Shown: one piece after another, positions 34,890 to 44,041 of the stretch
How the letters are laid out: each line of letters begins with the position of its first letter
Position numbering within the stretch: the stretch's first letter is position 1
From: Jejuia rubra
GTDB lineage: Bacteria > Bacteroidota > Bacteroidia > Flavobacteriales > Flavobacteriaceae
Direction: 5' to 3'
Length of the DNA stretch: 64,000 nt
Assembly: GCF_042684665.1 (NCBI RefSeq)
Contig: NZ_JBHULY010000013.1
Span: 62,001-126,000 of the forward strand
The notes under the pieces: model-generated
Seen by the model: only the letters and a program-made list of their open reading frames with translations
Databases searched by the model: none
Told to the model about the DNA's origin: nothing
Made by a program: the position numbers and the translations under genes

Positions 34890-36149
34890 ATGAAAGATTT
34901 ATTTGATAAGATTTACAAGGATAAAGGGCCATTGGGCAAATGGGCCTCTCAAGCCGAAGGTTATTTTGTGTTTCCAAAACTAGAAGGAGAGATTTCAAAT
35001 AGAATGAAATTTCAGGGGAAAGAAGTCATAACATGGAGTATTAATGACTATTTGGGGCTTGCCAACCACCCCGAGGTAAGAAAGGTTGATGCGGCAGCCG
35101 CTGCACAATACGGTTCGGCTTACCCAATGGGTGCCCGTATGATGTCGGGTCATACAGATTTACACGAAAAACTTCAGGATGAACTTGCTGCCTTTGTGAA
35201 TAAGGAAGCCGCTTATCTTTTAAATTTTGGATATCAGGGTATGGTTTCCACCATTGATGCTTTGGTAGCCAAGGATGATATTATCGTTTATGATGTCGAT
35301 GCACACGCTTGTATTATTGACGGCGTACGTTTGCATATGGGAAAACGCTTCACCTATAAGCACAACGATGTGGATAGCCTGGAGAAAAACTTGGAACGTG
35401 CCACCAAACTAGCAGAACAAACAGGAGGAGGTATTTTGGTGATTTCTGAAGGTGTGTTTGGCATGAGAGGAGAGCAAGGCCGTTTAAAGGAAATCGTTGA
35501 GCTTAAGAAAAAATTTAAGTTTAGGTTTTTTGTAGATGATGCCCACGGATTTGGTACTTTAGGTAAAACTGGTGCTGGAGCAGGTGAGGAGCAAGGTGTA
35601 CAGGATGGTATTGATGTGTATTTTGCGACTTTCGCAAAATCAATGGCAAGTACTGGCGCATTTATTGCTGGTGACCAAGAAATTATCGACTACCTTAAAT
35701 ACAACTTGCGCTCTCAGATGTTTGCCAAATCATTGCAAATGCAATTAGTTGTTGGGGCGTTAAAACGTTTAGAGATGTTAAAAACCATGCCGGAGTTAAA
35801 GCAAAACTTATGGAGAATTGTGGACGCATTGCAGTCTGGTTTAAAGGAAAGAGGTTTTGATATTGGTACAACGCAAAGTTGCGTAACCCCTGTTTATTTG
35901 AAGGGAAGTATTCCTGAAGCTATGGCTTTGGTGAAGGATTTACGTGAAAATTATGGTATATTCTGTTCTATCGTGGTGTATCCGGTGATTCCTAAAGGAC
36001 TGATTCTTTTGAGAATGATTCCAACAGCTACTCACACTTTGGAAGATGTTAAGGAAACCTTGGATGCATTTGATGCCATAAGGGATAGACTTAGAAATGG
36101 AACATATAAGCGTCTATCAGCTGCTGTGATGGCGGCTATGGGAGACTAG
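34890..36149 (+). CDS. capB: Alpha-oxoamine synthase, probably CapB (cysteate fatty-acyltransferase) or serine palmitoyltransferase
   Basis: 419 residues. Alpha-oxoamine synthase family: SINDYLGLANHPEV near the N-terminus, the conserved FVDDAHGFGTLG (about 211-222), and the PLP lysine in FATFAKSMASTGAF (about residue 250). This family condenses an amino acid with an acyl-CoA or acyl-ACP. Serine palmitoyltransferase starts sphingolipids; the closely related CapB uses cysteate to make dehydrocapnine, the sulfonolipid of gliding Bacteroidota. The neighbouring CapA-like gene favours CapB, though the sequence alone cannot exclude serine. The start at 34890 follows a T-rich leader. Confidence 0.72.
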   Translation: MKDLFDKIYKDKGPLGKWASQAEGYFVFPKLEGEISNRMKFQGKEVITWSINDYLGLANHPEVRKVDAAAAAQYGSAYPMGARMMSGHTDLHEKLQDELAAFVNKEAAYLLNFGYQGMVSTIDALVAKDDIIVYDVDAHACIIDGVRLHMGKRFTYKHNDVDSLEKNLERATKLAEQTGGGILVISEGVFGMRGEQGRLKEIVELKKKFKFRFFVDDAHGFGTLGKTGAGAGEEQGVQDGIDVYFATFAKSMASTGAFIAGDQEIIDYLKYNLRSQMFAKSLQMQLVVGALKRLEMLKTMPELKQNLWRIVDALQSGLKERGFDIGTTQSCVTPVYLKGSIPEAMALVKDLRENYGIFCSIVVYPVIPKGLILLRMIPTATHTLEDVKETLDAFDAIRDRLRNGTYKRLSAAVMAAMGD

Positions 36150-36168
36150 CCTATAAAAAAGAGACATT

Positions 36169-36206
36169 TAAAGAGTCCGGTTTGTAATAAATCGGACTTT
36201 TTTATT
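36169..36206. terminator. Bidirectional terminator between capB-like and GNAT-like genes
   Basis: Hairpin AGTCCGGTTT / AAATCGGACT with a T-run on both ends. It lies at the end of the convergent pair. Confidence 0.75.
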
Positions 36207-37323
36207 TCAATTCTTTTCTATAGGTTTTTCTTTTTCTGAAAACCTCTGGGTTAAAGTGTTTCCATATTTGACGTATGGCAATATTGTCAGCTAATTCTGG
36301 AGTCCTGTAGCAGGTCTTTACCCCTTTTGCGGTTAATGTGTTATAATACTCGTTGAAAATAAGGGCATGCACCCCCTTGTTTTGGTAGTCTGGATGAATG
36401 CCAATCAAATAAAAAATTGCCTCCTTACTGTTTTTCCTTGCCTTTAATATGTGTATAAGTCCAAATGGGAAAAGCTTGCCTTTGGCTTTTTGTAACGCTT
36501 TAGCAAAGGACGGCATTACAACAGCAAATGCGATAGGCTTATCGTCTTTGTCCATAATAAACTTAATGTACTCAGGGTTTACAAAACTTATGAATTTCTT
36601 TTTAAAATAATCTTTTTGAATATCCGTAACTTCAACAAATGAAGATAAACCAGCGTAGGTTTCATTAAAAAGGTCGAACATTCCATCCACATAAGGCATT
36701 ACCTCTTTGGTTTTGGTAAAATTCAAAGGTTTTAATTGATAGCGTTTTTTTATCAATTCGTTCGCCTTTAAAAATGTTTCTGGTTTTACATTCGAAAACT
36801 CAAATCTACTTTCTACATAAGCTTTTTCGATGTGGTATCCAGCGGCTTCATAATGTTTAATATAGTAGGGGTGATTGTACCAGGTTACCATTGGGCTCAA
36901 AGCCTCGTACCCTTCATCAATTACGCCTACTTTGTCAAGATTTGAAAACCCTAAAGGTCCTTCAGTAAACTCTAAATCATGAGCTTTTCCAATGCTTTCA
37001 ACCTTGTCAAATAAAGCTTGAGACACTTCCAAATCATCTATAAAATCAAACCAGCCAAAGCGCATTCGCCTTTCATTTTGTTTTTTTACCTCCAGCCAAT
37101 TAACGATGGCGGCCACGCGACCAACAATTTCGTTATTGCGATAGGCCAAAAACAACTGGGCATTGGCGTCCAAGAATACCGGATTCTCATCCTTATCAAA
37201 AGTTTTCATTTCTTGACTGATAATGGGCGGAGTCCAATACTTGGAGTCCTTATAGAGTTTAAATGGAAACTTTACAAATGCCTTTAGATCCTTTTTGGTG
37301 GTTACTTCTTTAATCGAAATCAT
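36202..37323 (-). CDS. GNAT-like acyltransferase next to the capA/capB pair
   Basis: 373 residues, no signal peptide or membrane helix. The C-terminal half shows GNAT features: FYLIGIHPDYQNKGVHALIF is the acetyl-CoA/acyl loop (about 312-331). The N-terminal half (FVKFPFKLYKDSKYWTPP) is a conserved extension. Homologues are often misnamed GTP cyclohydrolase; nothing here supports that. Its adjacency to the capB-like gene suggests it might acylate the capnine or ceramide amino group (inference). Its start is 18 bases from the stop of the upstream beta-barrel gene, so both form a minus-strand unit. Confidence 0.75.
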   Translation of the reverse strand: MISIKEVTTKKDLKAFVKFPFKLYKDSKYWTPPIISQEMKTFDKDENPVFLDANAQLFLAYRNNEIVGRVAAIVNWLEVKKQNERRMRFGWFDFIDDLEVSQALFDKVESIGKAHDLEFTEGPLGFSNLDKVGVIDEGYEALSPMVTWYNHPYYIKHYEAAGYHIEKAYVESRFEFSNVKPETFLKANELIKKRYQLKPLNFTKTKEVMPYVDGMFDLFNETYAGLSSFVEVTDIQKDYFKKKFISFVNPEYIKFIMDKDDKPIAFAVVMPSFAKALQKAKGKLFPFGLIHILKARKNSKEAIFYLIGIHPDYQNKGVHALIFNEYYNTLTAKGVKTCYRTPELADNIAIRQIWKHFNPEVFRKRKTYRKELK

Positions 37324-37341
37324 TGAATACTTTTCAATTGG

Positions 37342-38373
37342 TTAGTCGAAATCTTCGTCTTCACGTTCTTGTTTTCGTTCTTTTTCCTTGGGCGGAGTGT
37401 CTTCTTTTTTGCGTTTTTTCTTTACTTTTTTTGGTTTGCCTCCGTTTCGTCTTGATTGACGTTTCGCTTCTTCCTCAGCGCTATTGCCGTTATCTATTTC
37501 TTTGTCTTTATGAAAATCAAATCGATATGAAGCTCCGAAGGTTACATTCAATACGGACGGCGTATCTTTTGTGTTAAATGTCAACGCCGTATCCAGTTGA
37601 AAATTCTTGTCCCATAAATAAGCTCCACCGACCCTAAAAAGGTTATCTGCATAAAAATCGCTTTGAATTCCTTGGGTTTCACCAAAAATAACCCATTGCG
37701 GACTAAAGGAGTGGGTTAGGGTCAATATGTAAGTGAAATCAGATTGGTCCGTTCCAATACGGTCTTTGCTTAAATTCATCACAAAAACCCAACCTCCGTT
37801 AAAATTGTTCTGTGTGGCAATCATTACTTTCGGGCTAAATCCTTCAATTCCCGGAGCTGTATAAGAATTAGGGCTATAGTCATAATGAGCACCCGCATAA
37901 ATAGCAACTGCTGGTATTAGGGATTTCCAGCGAAAACTATGATTAGCCTTCCAGCTGTATAGATTAGGTTTGTTGGCTTCTTCATTTTTATAAGGGTCAA
38001 AAATCAAATATTTAGCACCGACTGTCAAATATTTAAAGTTGGAACGCTTGGTTTCGGAGGCAGAAGAAGAAAAAACTGTACGAGTATCATTCTGATAATT
38101 CCCTTCAATGTTAACCTCCAATTGTTCAAAAAACAATCCATAACGTGCCGAAAAATCAACGCCCAAACCGGAAACCTCTGTTTTTGGAAGCGGTGTGCGT
38201 TTCTCTTTCACATAGTAAGGGCCGACCTCAAACTGAAGCACATTTGTTCCCACGGAAAAAGCACTTCGGGACATTCCTGGTCTGTTGGAGTTAATCACTT
38301 CAGTATATTGCGCAAAAAGACTGTGGCCACTTAGGAATACGATAAGAGTAAGTAGGGGTTTAAGGATTTTCAT
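37342..38373 (-). CDS. Outer-membrane beta-barrel protein (phenol MetA-type transporter family)
   Basis: 343 residues. Signal peptide cleaved after SLFA, then QYTEVINSNRPGMSRSAFSVGTNVLQFE, the start of the Phenol_MetA_deg barrel family. Alternating aromatic strands run to about residue 290. The C-terminal tail (about 290-343) is very basic and charged (KKVKKKRKKEDTPPKEKERKQERED), not usual for a barrel, and may be periplasmic or a cytoplasmic-like extension. Substrate unknown. It forms a unit with the GNAT gene. Confidence 0.8.
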   Translation of the reverse strand: MKILKPLLTLIVFLSGHSLFAQYTEVINSNRPGMSRSAFSVGTNVLQFEVGPYYVKEKRTPLPKTEVSGLGVDFSARYGLFFEQLEVNIEGNYQNDTRTVFSSSASETKRSNFKYLTVGAKYLIFDPYKNEEANKPNLYSWKANHSFRWKSLIPAVAIYAGAHYDYSPNSYTAPGIEGFSPKVMIATQNNFNGGWVFVMNLSKDRIGTDQSDFTYILTLTHSFSPQWVIFGETQGIQSDFYADNLFRVGGAYLWDKNFQLDTALTFNTKDTPSVLNVTFGASYRFDFHKDKEIDNGNSAEEEAKRQSRRNGGKPKKVKKKRKKEDTPPKEKERKQEREDEDFD

Positions 38374-38518
38374 GATCTGGATTTAGGGTGTGATAACTTC
38401 AATGGATAGTTTTTAGAGTGTTTCGTTGTTACCAAATATAGATATTTTATCTATTTTTTATGTTTTTAGAACGTTTTTTCAATGTTGAGAATTGTATTTT
38501 TGTGCCAAACAATCAGTT

Positions 38519-38791
38519 ATGCTACAACAAGCGTCTTTGCCTGGATTGATCAAAATCATTCTTATCATAATGCTGGTATATTATGGTGTGAAGATATTGT
38601 CTCGATTATTTGCGCCATTCCTAGTGAAATATGTAGCCAAAAAAGCAGAGCAGCAATTTGGTGGTCAGTTTCAAAATCAGCACCGGGAGGCTCCAAAGAA
38701 GGAAGGCGAAGTATCCATAGATAAAATGCCCAAACAAAAAGCGTCAAATAAAGACGTGGGCGATTATGTGGATTACGAAGAAATTGACTAA
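38519..38791 (+). CDS. DUF4834 family membrane protein
   Basis: 90 residues from the ATG at 38519 (MLQQASLPGLIKIILII). The frame is open further up to a TTG at 38492, but no family conservation is expected there. One membrane helix (about 8-30), then a cytoplasmic charged tail ending DVGDYVDYEEID. DUF4834 is a Bacteroidota-specific family of unknown function. It lies 29 bases upstream of the YfhO gene and is probably co-transcribed. Confidence 0.8.
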   Translation: MLQQASLPGLIKIILIIMLVYYGVKILSRLFAPFLVKYVAKKAEQQFGGQFQNQHREAPKKEGEVSIDKMPKQKASNKDVGDYVDYEEID

Positions 38792-38820
38792 TTTCAGCCC
38801 TGAGTGTTTAAACCTTTTGC

Positions 38821-41247
38821 ATGCAATCTTTATTTAAAAAAATCCTGCCCCACATACTTGTAGTGCTGGCCTTTATTGCTGTTTCCTTAGCTTATTTTTA
38901 TCCCGTTCTACAGGGTAAGCAGATTTACCAAAGCGATATTGTGCAGTATATTGGCATGTCCAAACAGCAAAAGGATTTTAAGGCTGAGACAGGGGAGGAG
39001 ACCTACTGGACCAATAGTGCTTTTGGTGGGATGCCCACCTATCAATTAGGGGCTAGGTATCCACACAATTATATCAAAAAACTGGATTCTGCCTTACGAT
39101 TTTTACCAAGGCCTTCGGATTATTTGTTTTTATACTTGTTGAGTTTTTACGTACTACTTTTGGTTTTGAGGGTCGATTTTAAGTTGGCGGGGCTGGGAGC
39201 GTTGGCTTTTGGGTTTTCTACATATTTGATTATAATCTTAGGTGTTGGGCACAACAGCAAGGCCCATGCCATTGCCTATATGCCTTTGGTGCTCAGTGGG
39301 ATTTTGCTCGTTTTTCAAAAGCGTTATATTGGCGGTTTTCTGCTCACAGCTATTGCCATGGGCTTAGAGTTGGTGGCCAATCATTTTCAAATGACCTATT
39401 ATTTGTTGCTTTTGGTTATCGTACTGGGCATTGCGTATTTGATAGATGCCTATCGGAAAAAGCTGTTGCCTCATTATTTCAAATCGATTGGGATAATGGT
39501 TTTGGCAGTTGTATTGGCCATTGGTATGAATGCCACCAATGTAATGGCTACCCAGGAATACGTTAAGGAAAGCACCCGCGGGAAAAGCGAATTAACCATT
39601 AATCCTGACGGTTCGCCAAAAGAGGTGACTGCAGGGCTGGATAAGGATTATATCACTCAATTTAGCTATGGCTTTGCCGAGACCTTTAATCTGTTTATCC
39701 CGAGGTTTATGGGAGGGGGAAATGCCGAAAACGTGGGAAAGGATTCCAATACTTATGAAGCATTTAGAAAACTAGGAGCCTCTTCAAGCCAAGCTTTGGA
39801 GCAGGCTGAAAATGCGCCCATGTATTGGGGGGATCAGCCCATTGTAGAAGCCCCGGCATATATTGGTGCTGTGGTGCTGTTTCTTTTTGTGTTTGCCCTG
39901 TTTTTAGTAAAGGGGCGTTTAAAGTGGTGGTTGTTGGGAGGCATTATTTTGTCATTATTGCTTTCCTATGGAAAAAATTTAAGTTTTCTCACCAACTTTT
40001 TTATCGATCATGTGCCGCTTTACAACAAGTTCCGGGCAGTCACTTCCATTCAAGTGATTTTGGAATTGTGCATTCCCGTGCTTGCTGTTTTCGGGGTTGT
40101 AAGATTGTTTAATGAATTCAATAAAGATGAAGAAAAACTGAAGGCGCTAAAATTAGCCACAGGAATTACGGGAGGTTTAGCTCTCATTTTCTTATTGTTC
40201 GGTTCATCTTTATTCGATTTTGTAGGCCTAAGGGACGGACAATATATTCAGGCCTATGGCCAGGATTTTATAAGAGCTATTAAGGATGATAGAAAATCGA
40301 TATTTAAAGCCGACACGATTCGCACGTTGATTTTGGTACTGCTTTCTGCAGCCATTATTTTCGGTTATTTAAAAGGCAAAATAAAAGAACAATGGGTCAT
40401 TGGCGGATTGATGCTTTTAATTCTTTTTGATTTGGTGGGCGTTGGAAGACGTTATGTTAATGAAGATGATTTTGTGGCATCCATCAAAATGAGCAAACCG
40501 TTTTCTGCAAATGAAGTAGATCAACAAATTCTGCAAGATAAAAGCCATTTTAGGGTTTTTGATTTAGTTTCAGGACCATCAAAACCGTCTTATTTTCATA
40601 ATTCATTAAACGGCTATAATGCCGCCGAATTAAAGCGATATCGGGAGGTCTTTGATTGGTACATTTCTCAAAATAATATTAATGTGATGAATATGCTAAA
40701 TACCAAGTATATCATTGCGCAAGATGAAAAGGGTGGCTTGTTTTCTTTTAAAAATGAGGAGGCTAATGGCAATGCTTGGTTTGTGAAAAAGTTGCAAAAG
40801 GTTGATTCTGCAAATGAAGAAATTAAACTTTTGGATAGTTTGGATAATAAAACTATCGCTGTTTTTCAAAAGGAGAGATTTGGTTCGGAAAATTTGAAAT
40901 CGAATTATACAGTGGATTCAATGGCTAAGATCCAACTTAAGAAAGTACTACCAAATTATCTAAAATACGAAGCCAAGAATTCAAATAATGGCTTCGCGGT
41001 GTTTTCAGAAATTTATTATCCCCATGGCTGGAAGGCGACTATTGATGGTAAAGAAGCGAATTTCATTCGCGTCAACTATATTTTAAGAGGTATGGCAATT
41101 CCCGCCGGAACGCATACAATCACATTCAAGTTTGACCCGGATGTGGTTAAAACGGGCAGTTCTATTTCCTTAGCCAGTTCGGTTGTATTGGGGCTACTGC
41201 TTTTGGCTGGATTATTTTACGAGTTTAAGCAAAGAAAGAGTGCGTAA
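38821..41247 (+). CDS. YfhO family membrane glycosyltransferase
   Basis: 808 residues, about 12 membrane helices. N-terminal motifs typical of the GT-C-like YfhO family (YQSDIVQYIGMSKQQKDF, TYWTNSAFGGMPTYQ). A soluble periplasmic domain occupies about 560-780 and includes GWKATIDGKEANFIRVNY. In Firmicutes YfhO glycosylates lipoteichoic acid; in Bacteroidota the acceptor is unknown. Its last 8 bases overlap the GTG start of the following GT4 gene, so both are translationally coupled. Confidence 0.9.
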   Translation: MQSLFKKILPHILVVLAFIAVSLAYFYPVLQGKQIYQSDIVQYIGMSKQQKDFKAETGEETYWTNSAFGGMPTYQLGARYPHNYIKKLDSALRFLPRPSDYLFLYLLSFYVLLLVLRVDFKLAGLGALAFGFSTYLIIILGVGHNSKAHAIAYMPLVLSGILLVFQKRYIGGFLLTAIAMGLELVANHFQMTYYLLLLVIVLGIAYLIDAYRKKLLPHYFKSIGIMVLAVVLAIGMNATNVMATQEYVKESTRGKSELTINPDGSPKEVTAGLDKDYITQFSYGFAETFNLFIPRFMGGGNAENVGKDSNTYEAFRKLGASSSQALEQAENAPMYWGDQPIVEAPAYIGAVVLFLFVFALFLVKGRLKWWLLGGIILSLLLSYGKNLSFLTNFFIDHVPLYNKFRAVTSIQVILELCIPVLAVFGVVRLFNEFNKDEEKLKALKLATGITGGLALIFLLFGSSLFDFVGLRDGQYIQAYGQDFIRAIKDDRKSIFKADTIRTLILVLLSAAIIFGYLKGKIKEQWVIGGLMLLILFDLVGVGRRYVNEDDFVASIKMSKPFSANEVDQQILQDKSHFRVFDLVSGPSKPSYFHNSLNGYNAAELKRYREVFDWYISQNNINVMNMLNTKYIIAQDEKGGLFSFKNEEANGNAWFVKKLQKVDSANEEIKLLDSLDNKTIAVFQKERFGSENLKSNYTVDSMAKIQLKKVLPNYLKYEAKNSNNGFAVFSEIYYPHGWKATIDGKEANFIRVNYILRGMAIPAGTHTITFKFDPDVVKTGSSISLASSVVLGLLLLAGLFYEFKQRKSA

Positions 41248-42517
41248 AAAAGTGCTCATAATCACGTACTATTGGCCACCTGCCGGAGGGCCCGGGGTGC
41301 AACGTTGGCTAAAATTTGTTAAGTATTTACCTGATTTTAAGGCGGAGCCAATTGTTTTTGTTCCAGAGAATCCAAATTATCCAATTATTGATAAAAGCCT
41401 TGAAACCGAAGTCGCTTCAGATTTGAAGGTTATTAAATTTCCTATCAGTGAGCCCTATAAATTCGCCAGTTGGTTTTCAAAAGAAAAGTCAAGTACCATC
41501 AGTAAGGGCATCATCAGTGAAAACAAAAGGCAATCAATGGTTGAAAAACTGATGCTTTTCGTTCGTGGCAATTTTTTTATCCCAGATGCCCGGGTAGGCT
41601 GGGTCAAGCCTTCAACTAAATTTTTGCTAAAATACATCCTTGAAAACAACATTAAAACTGTTATTACTACAGGGCCACCGCATAGTGTGCATTTAATTGG
41701 GTTGCATTTGAGAAGGAAACTTGGCATAAAATGGCTGGCCGATTTTAGGGACCCGTGGACTACTATTGGTTACCACAAACAACTCAAATTGACCAAAGCC
41801 TCACAAAAGAAACATAAAAACCTTGAGAAACAGGTGCTTTCAAACGCCGATCAAATCATTGTTACAAGTACGGTCACCAAAAAGGAATTTCAGGGAATTA
41901 CAGGGCAACCTATCGAAGTCATTACTAATGGCTACGACGACGAAGTTTCAGAAAAGGTTGAAATGGATTCAAAATTCACGCTCTCTCATATTGGCTCATT
42001 GTTATCCAAGCGAAATCCGGATATTTTATGGGGAATACTTTCTAAATTGATTGCGGATATCGACGGTTTTAAAGATGACTTTCAGCTGAATCTGGTTGGC
42101 TTTGTGAGTGAAAATGTGCTACAATCTTTAAATAATTATAATTTATCTAATTATGTAAATAAGGTAGGTTATGTGTCACATAAAGAATCTGTTACATATC
42201 AAAAAAAATCACAACTATTGTTGTTGATAGAAATAGATTCAGAGGACACCAAATGTATCATTCCGGGAAAACTGTTTGAGTATATGGTCTCTAATCGTCC
42301 AATTGTAGCCGTTGGCCCAAAAGGGTCGGACGTGGAGCGTATTTTGAAAGAAACCAACACCGGCAACTATTTTAATTATACCGAAAGCGATTCTTTAAAA
42401 AAAACTATCTTAGAGCATTATAAAGCCTATAAAAACAACACTTTAAAATCCCACCCCATAGGTTTGCAAAAGTATCACAGGAAAGCGCTAACACAATCAT
42501 TATCTCAATTGCTGTAA
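41240..42517 (+). CDS. Family 4 glycosyltransferase
   Basis: 425 residues from GTG at 41240 (MRKKVLIITYYWPPAGGPGVQRWLK...). The frame is open to 41183, but there it lies inside the YfhO coding region. The GT-B fold is shown by the N-terminal glycine-rich WPPAGGPG, ADFRDPWT (about 160), DQIIVTS and the C-terminal IPGKLFEYMVSNRPIVAVG nucleotide-sugar binding region. Acceptor unknown. It overlaps YfhO by 8 bases and the flippase start by 1 base (TAATG). Confidence 0.9.
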   Translation: MRKKVLIITYYWPPAGGPGVQRWLKFVKYLPDFKAEPIVFVPENPNYPIIDKSLETEVASDLKVIKFPISEPYKFASWFSKEKSSTISKGIISENKRQSMVEKLMLFVRGNFFIPDARVGWVKPSTKFLLKYILENNIKTVITTGPPHSVHLIGLHLRRKLGIKWLADFRDPWTTIGYHKQLKLTKASQKKHKNLEKQVLSNADQIIVTSTVTKKEFQGITGQPIEVITNGYDDEVSEKVEMDSKFTLSHIGSLLSKRNPDILWGILSKLIADIDGFKDDFQLNLVGFVSENVLQSLNNYNLSNYVNKVGYVSHKESVTYQKKSQLLLLIEIDSEDTKCIIPGKLFEYMVSNRPIVAVGPKGSDVERILKETNTGNYFNYTESDSLKKTILEHYKAYKNNTLKSHPIGLQKYHRKALTQSLSQLL

Positions 42518-43974
42518 TGGGAATTGTAGCTTCACAATCGTTTAAAAATTTGGTTTCCACCTATATCGGTTTTGGTGTAGGAGCTATAAACACGCTCTTT
42601 TTGTACACTAATTTTATGAGTGATGCCTATTTTGGTATGGTAAGTTTTATGCTTTCGGCAGCTTTTGTGATGATGCCTTTGATGGCGTTTGGGGTGCACA
42701 ATACCCTTGTGAAGTTTTACAGCGGGTTTAAAACCCGCTTGTCATTGCACAGCTTTCTTAATCTGATGCTATTGTTGCCTCTCTTATTTATCATTCCGAT
42801 AAGTATTGCAGGGTATTTGGGTTATGAAACTATTGGGAGTTACCTGTCCACAAAGAATGCTATGATTAAGGATTATGTGTGGCATATTATCATAATAGCC
42901 ATTGGACTGGCGTATTTTGAAGTGTTTTTTGCCTGGGTGAAAGTGCATTTGAGGACAGTATTTGGGAACTTTATGAAAGAAATATTTCATCGGGTGGGGG
43001 CGATGACTTTGTTGTTTGCATTGTATTTTGAAATTATTGATGTGGATCAGTTTATGGACTGTTTGGTGGTCGTTTACATCATAAGAATGCTATTGATGAT
43101 GCTGTATGCATTTAGTGTAAAACTGCCCGTATTGGTGTTAAGAAGAATCGCCGGCCTCGGTAGTATTTTAAAGTATTCTCTTCTAATCATCATAGCCGGT
43201 TCTATAGCTAGTACAATATTGGATATTGATAAAGTGATGCTGGGAAAATACATCCCCATTGAGAATGTGGCGTATTACAATGTGGCCATTTTTATTGCGG
43301 CCGTTATCGCTGTACCACAACGGGCGATGCACCAGATTTTGTTGCCATTAAGCGCTAAATTTCTGAACGAGAAAGACATGGAAGCCCTTTCGGATTTGTA
43401 CAAAAAAAGCTCATTGAATTTATTCATTGTCGCAGGATTTATTTTTCTCTTGATTGTGCTTAATATCAATCAAATGTACTGTCTTATCGATAAGGAATAT
43501 AGTATAGGACTTTATGTGGTTTTGTTGATTAGTGTTTCCAAGCTGTACGATGCTGTTCTTGGGAGTAATAATGCCATTTTGTTTAATAGTGATTATTACA
43601 GGATGGTATTGTTGATAGGAGTGCTATTGGTAATTGCTATGGTTGTTTTGAATATGATTTTAATCCCAATTTATGGGTTGAACGGGGCTGCTCTTGCGAC
43701 CTGCATTGCCATTTTGTTATACAACACCATTAAGGTAGTTTTTGTGCATAAGGTATTTAAGATGATACCGTTTTCAGGAAACACATTTAAGGTTGGCGTT
43801 TTGATAGCTATTATCGCTTTTGGGGGCTATTTTTGGGATTTCTCTTTCCATCCCATTTTAAACATTTTTCTAAAATCAATATTAATTACGGGAGTATATG
43901 GGGGAGTGGTTTATATGATGAATCTTTCCGAAGATATTAATTCAATGCTTAATAAATTCATCAAAAAGACATAA
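42517..43974 (+). CDS. Oligosaccharide flippase-type membrane protein (Wzx/MATE-like)
   Basis: 485 residues with about 12-14 membrane helices spread evenly, and polar turns such as GFKTRLSLHS and KDEE-type loops. Pattern fits the polysaccharide flippase superfamily that moves undecaprenyl-linked glycans across the inner membrane. Its ATG overlaps the stop of the GT4 gene, forming a YfhO-GT4-flippase unit of coupled genes. No Wzy polymerase is seen nearby. Confidence 0.85.
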   Translation: MGIVASQSFKNLVSTYIGFGVGAINTLFLYTNFMSDAYFGMVSFMLSAAFVMMPLMAFGVHNTLVKFYSGFKTRLSLHSFLNLMLLLPLLFIIPISIAGYLGYETIGSYLSTKNAMIKDYVWHIIIIAIGLAYFEVFFAWVKVHLRTVFGNFMKEIFHRVGAMTLLFALYFEIIDVDQFMDCLVVVYIIRMLLMMLYAFSVKLPVLVLRRIAGLGSILKYSLLIIIAGSIASTILDIDKVMLGKYIPIENVAYYNVAIFIAAVIAVPQRAMHQILLPLSAKFLNEKDMEALSDLYKKSSLNLFIVAGFIFLLIVLNINQMYCLIDKEYSIGLYVVLLISVSKLYDAVLGSNNAILFNSDYYRMVLLIGVLLVIAMVVLNMILIPIYGLNGAALATCIAILLYNTIKVVFVHKVFKMIPFSGNTFKVGVLIAIIAFGGYFWDFSFHPILNIFLKSILITGVYGGVVYMMNLSEDINSMLNKFIKKT

Positions 43975-43979
43975 AAAAG

Positions 43980-44024
43980 AAACCCCACGATGTTGCTTTG
44001 AGGCAAACTTATCGCGGGGCTTCC
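43980..44024. terminator. Hairpin between flippase and secreted protein genes
   Basis: Imperfect stem GAAACCCCACGAT / ATCGCGGGGCTTC. It lies between convergent genes, so it probably ends both. Confidence 0.5.
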
Positions 44025-44041
44025 AACTAACCAACCAAAAA

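Noticed and set aside
38492..38518. Longer start (TTG) for the DUF4834 gene
   Set aside because: Nine extra residues (MYFCAKQSV) do not match the family start, and ATG 38519 fits.
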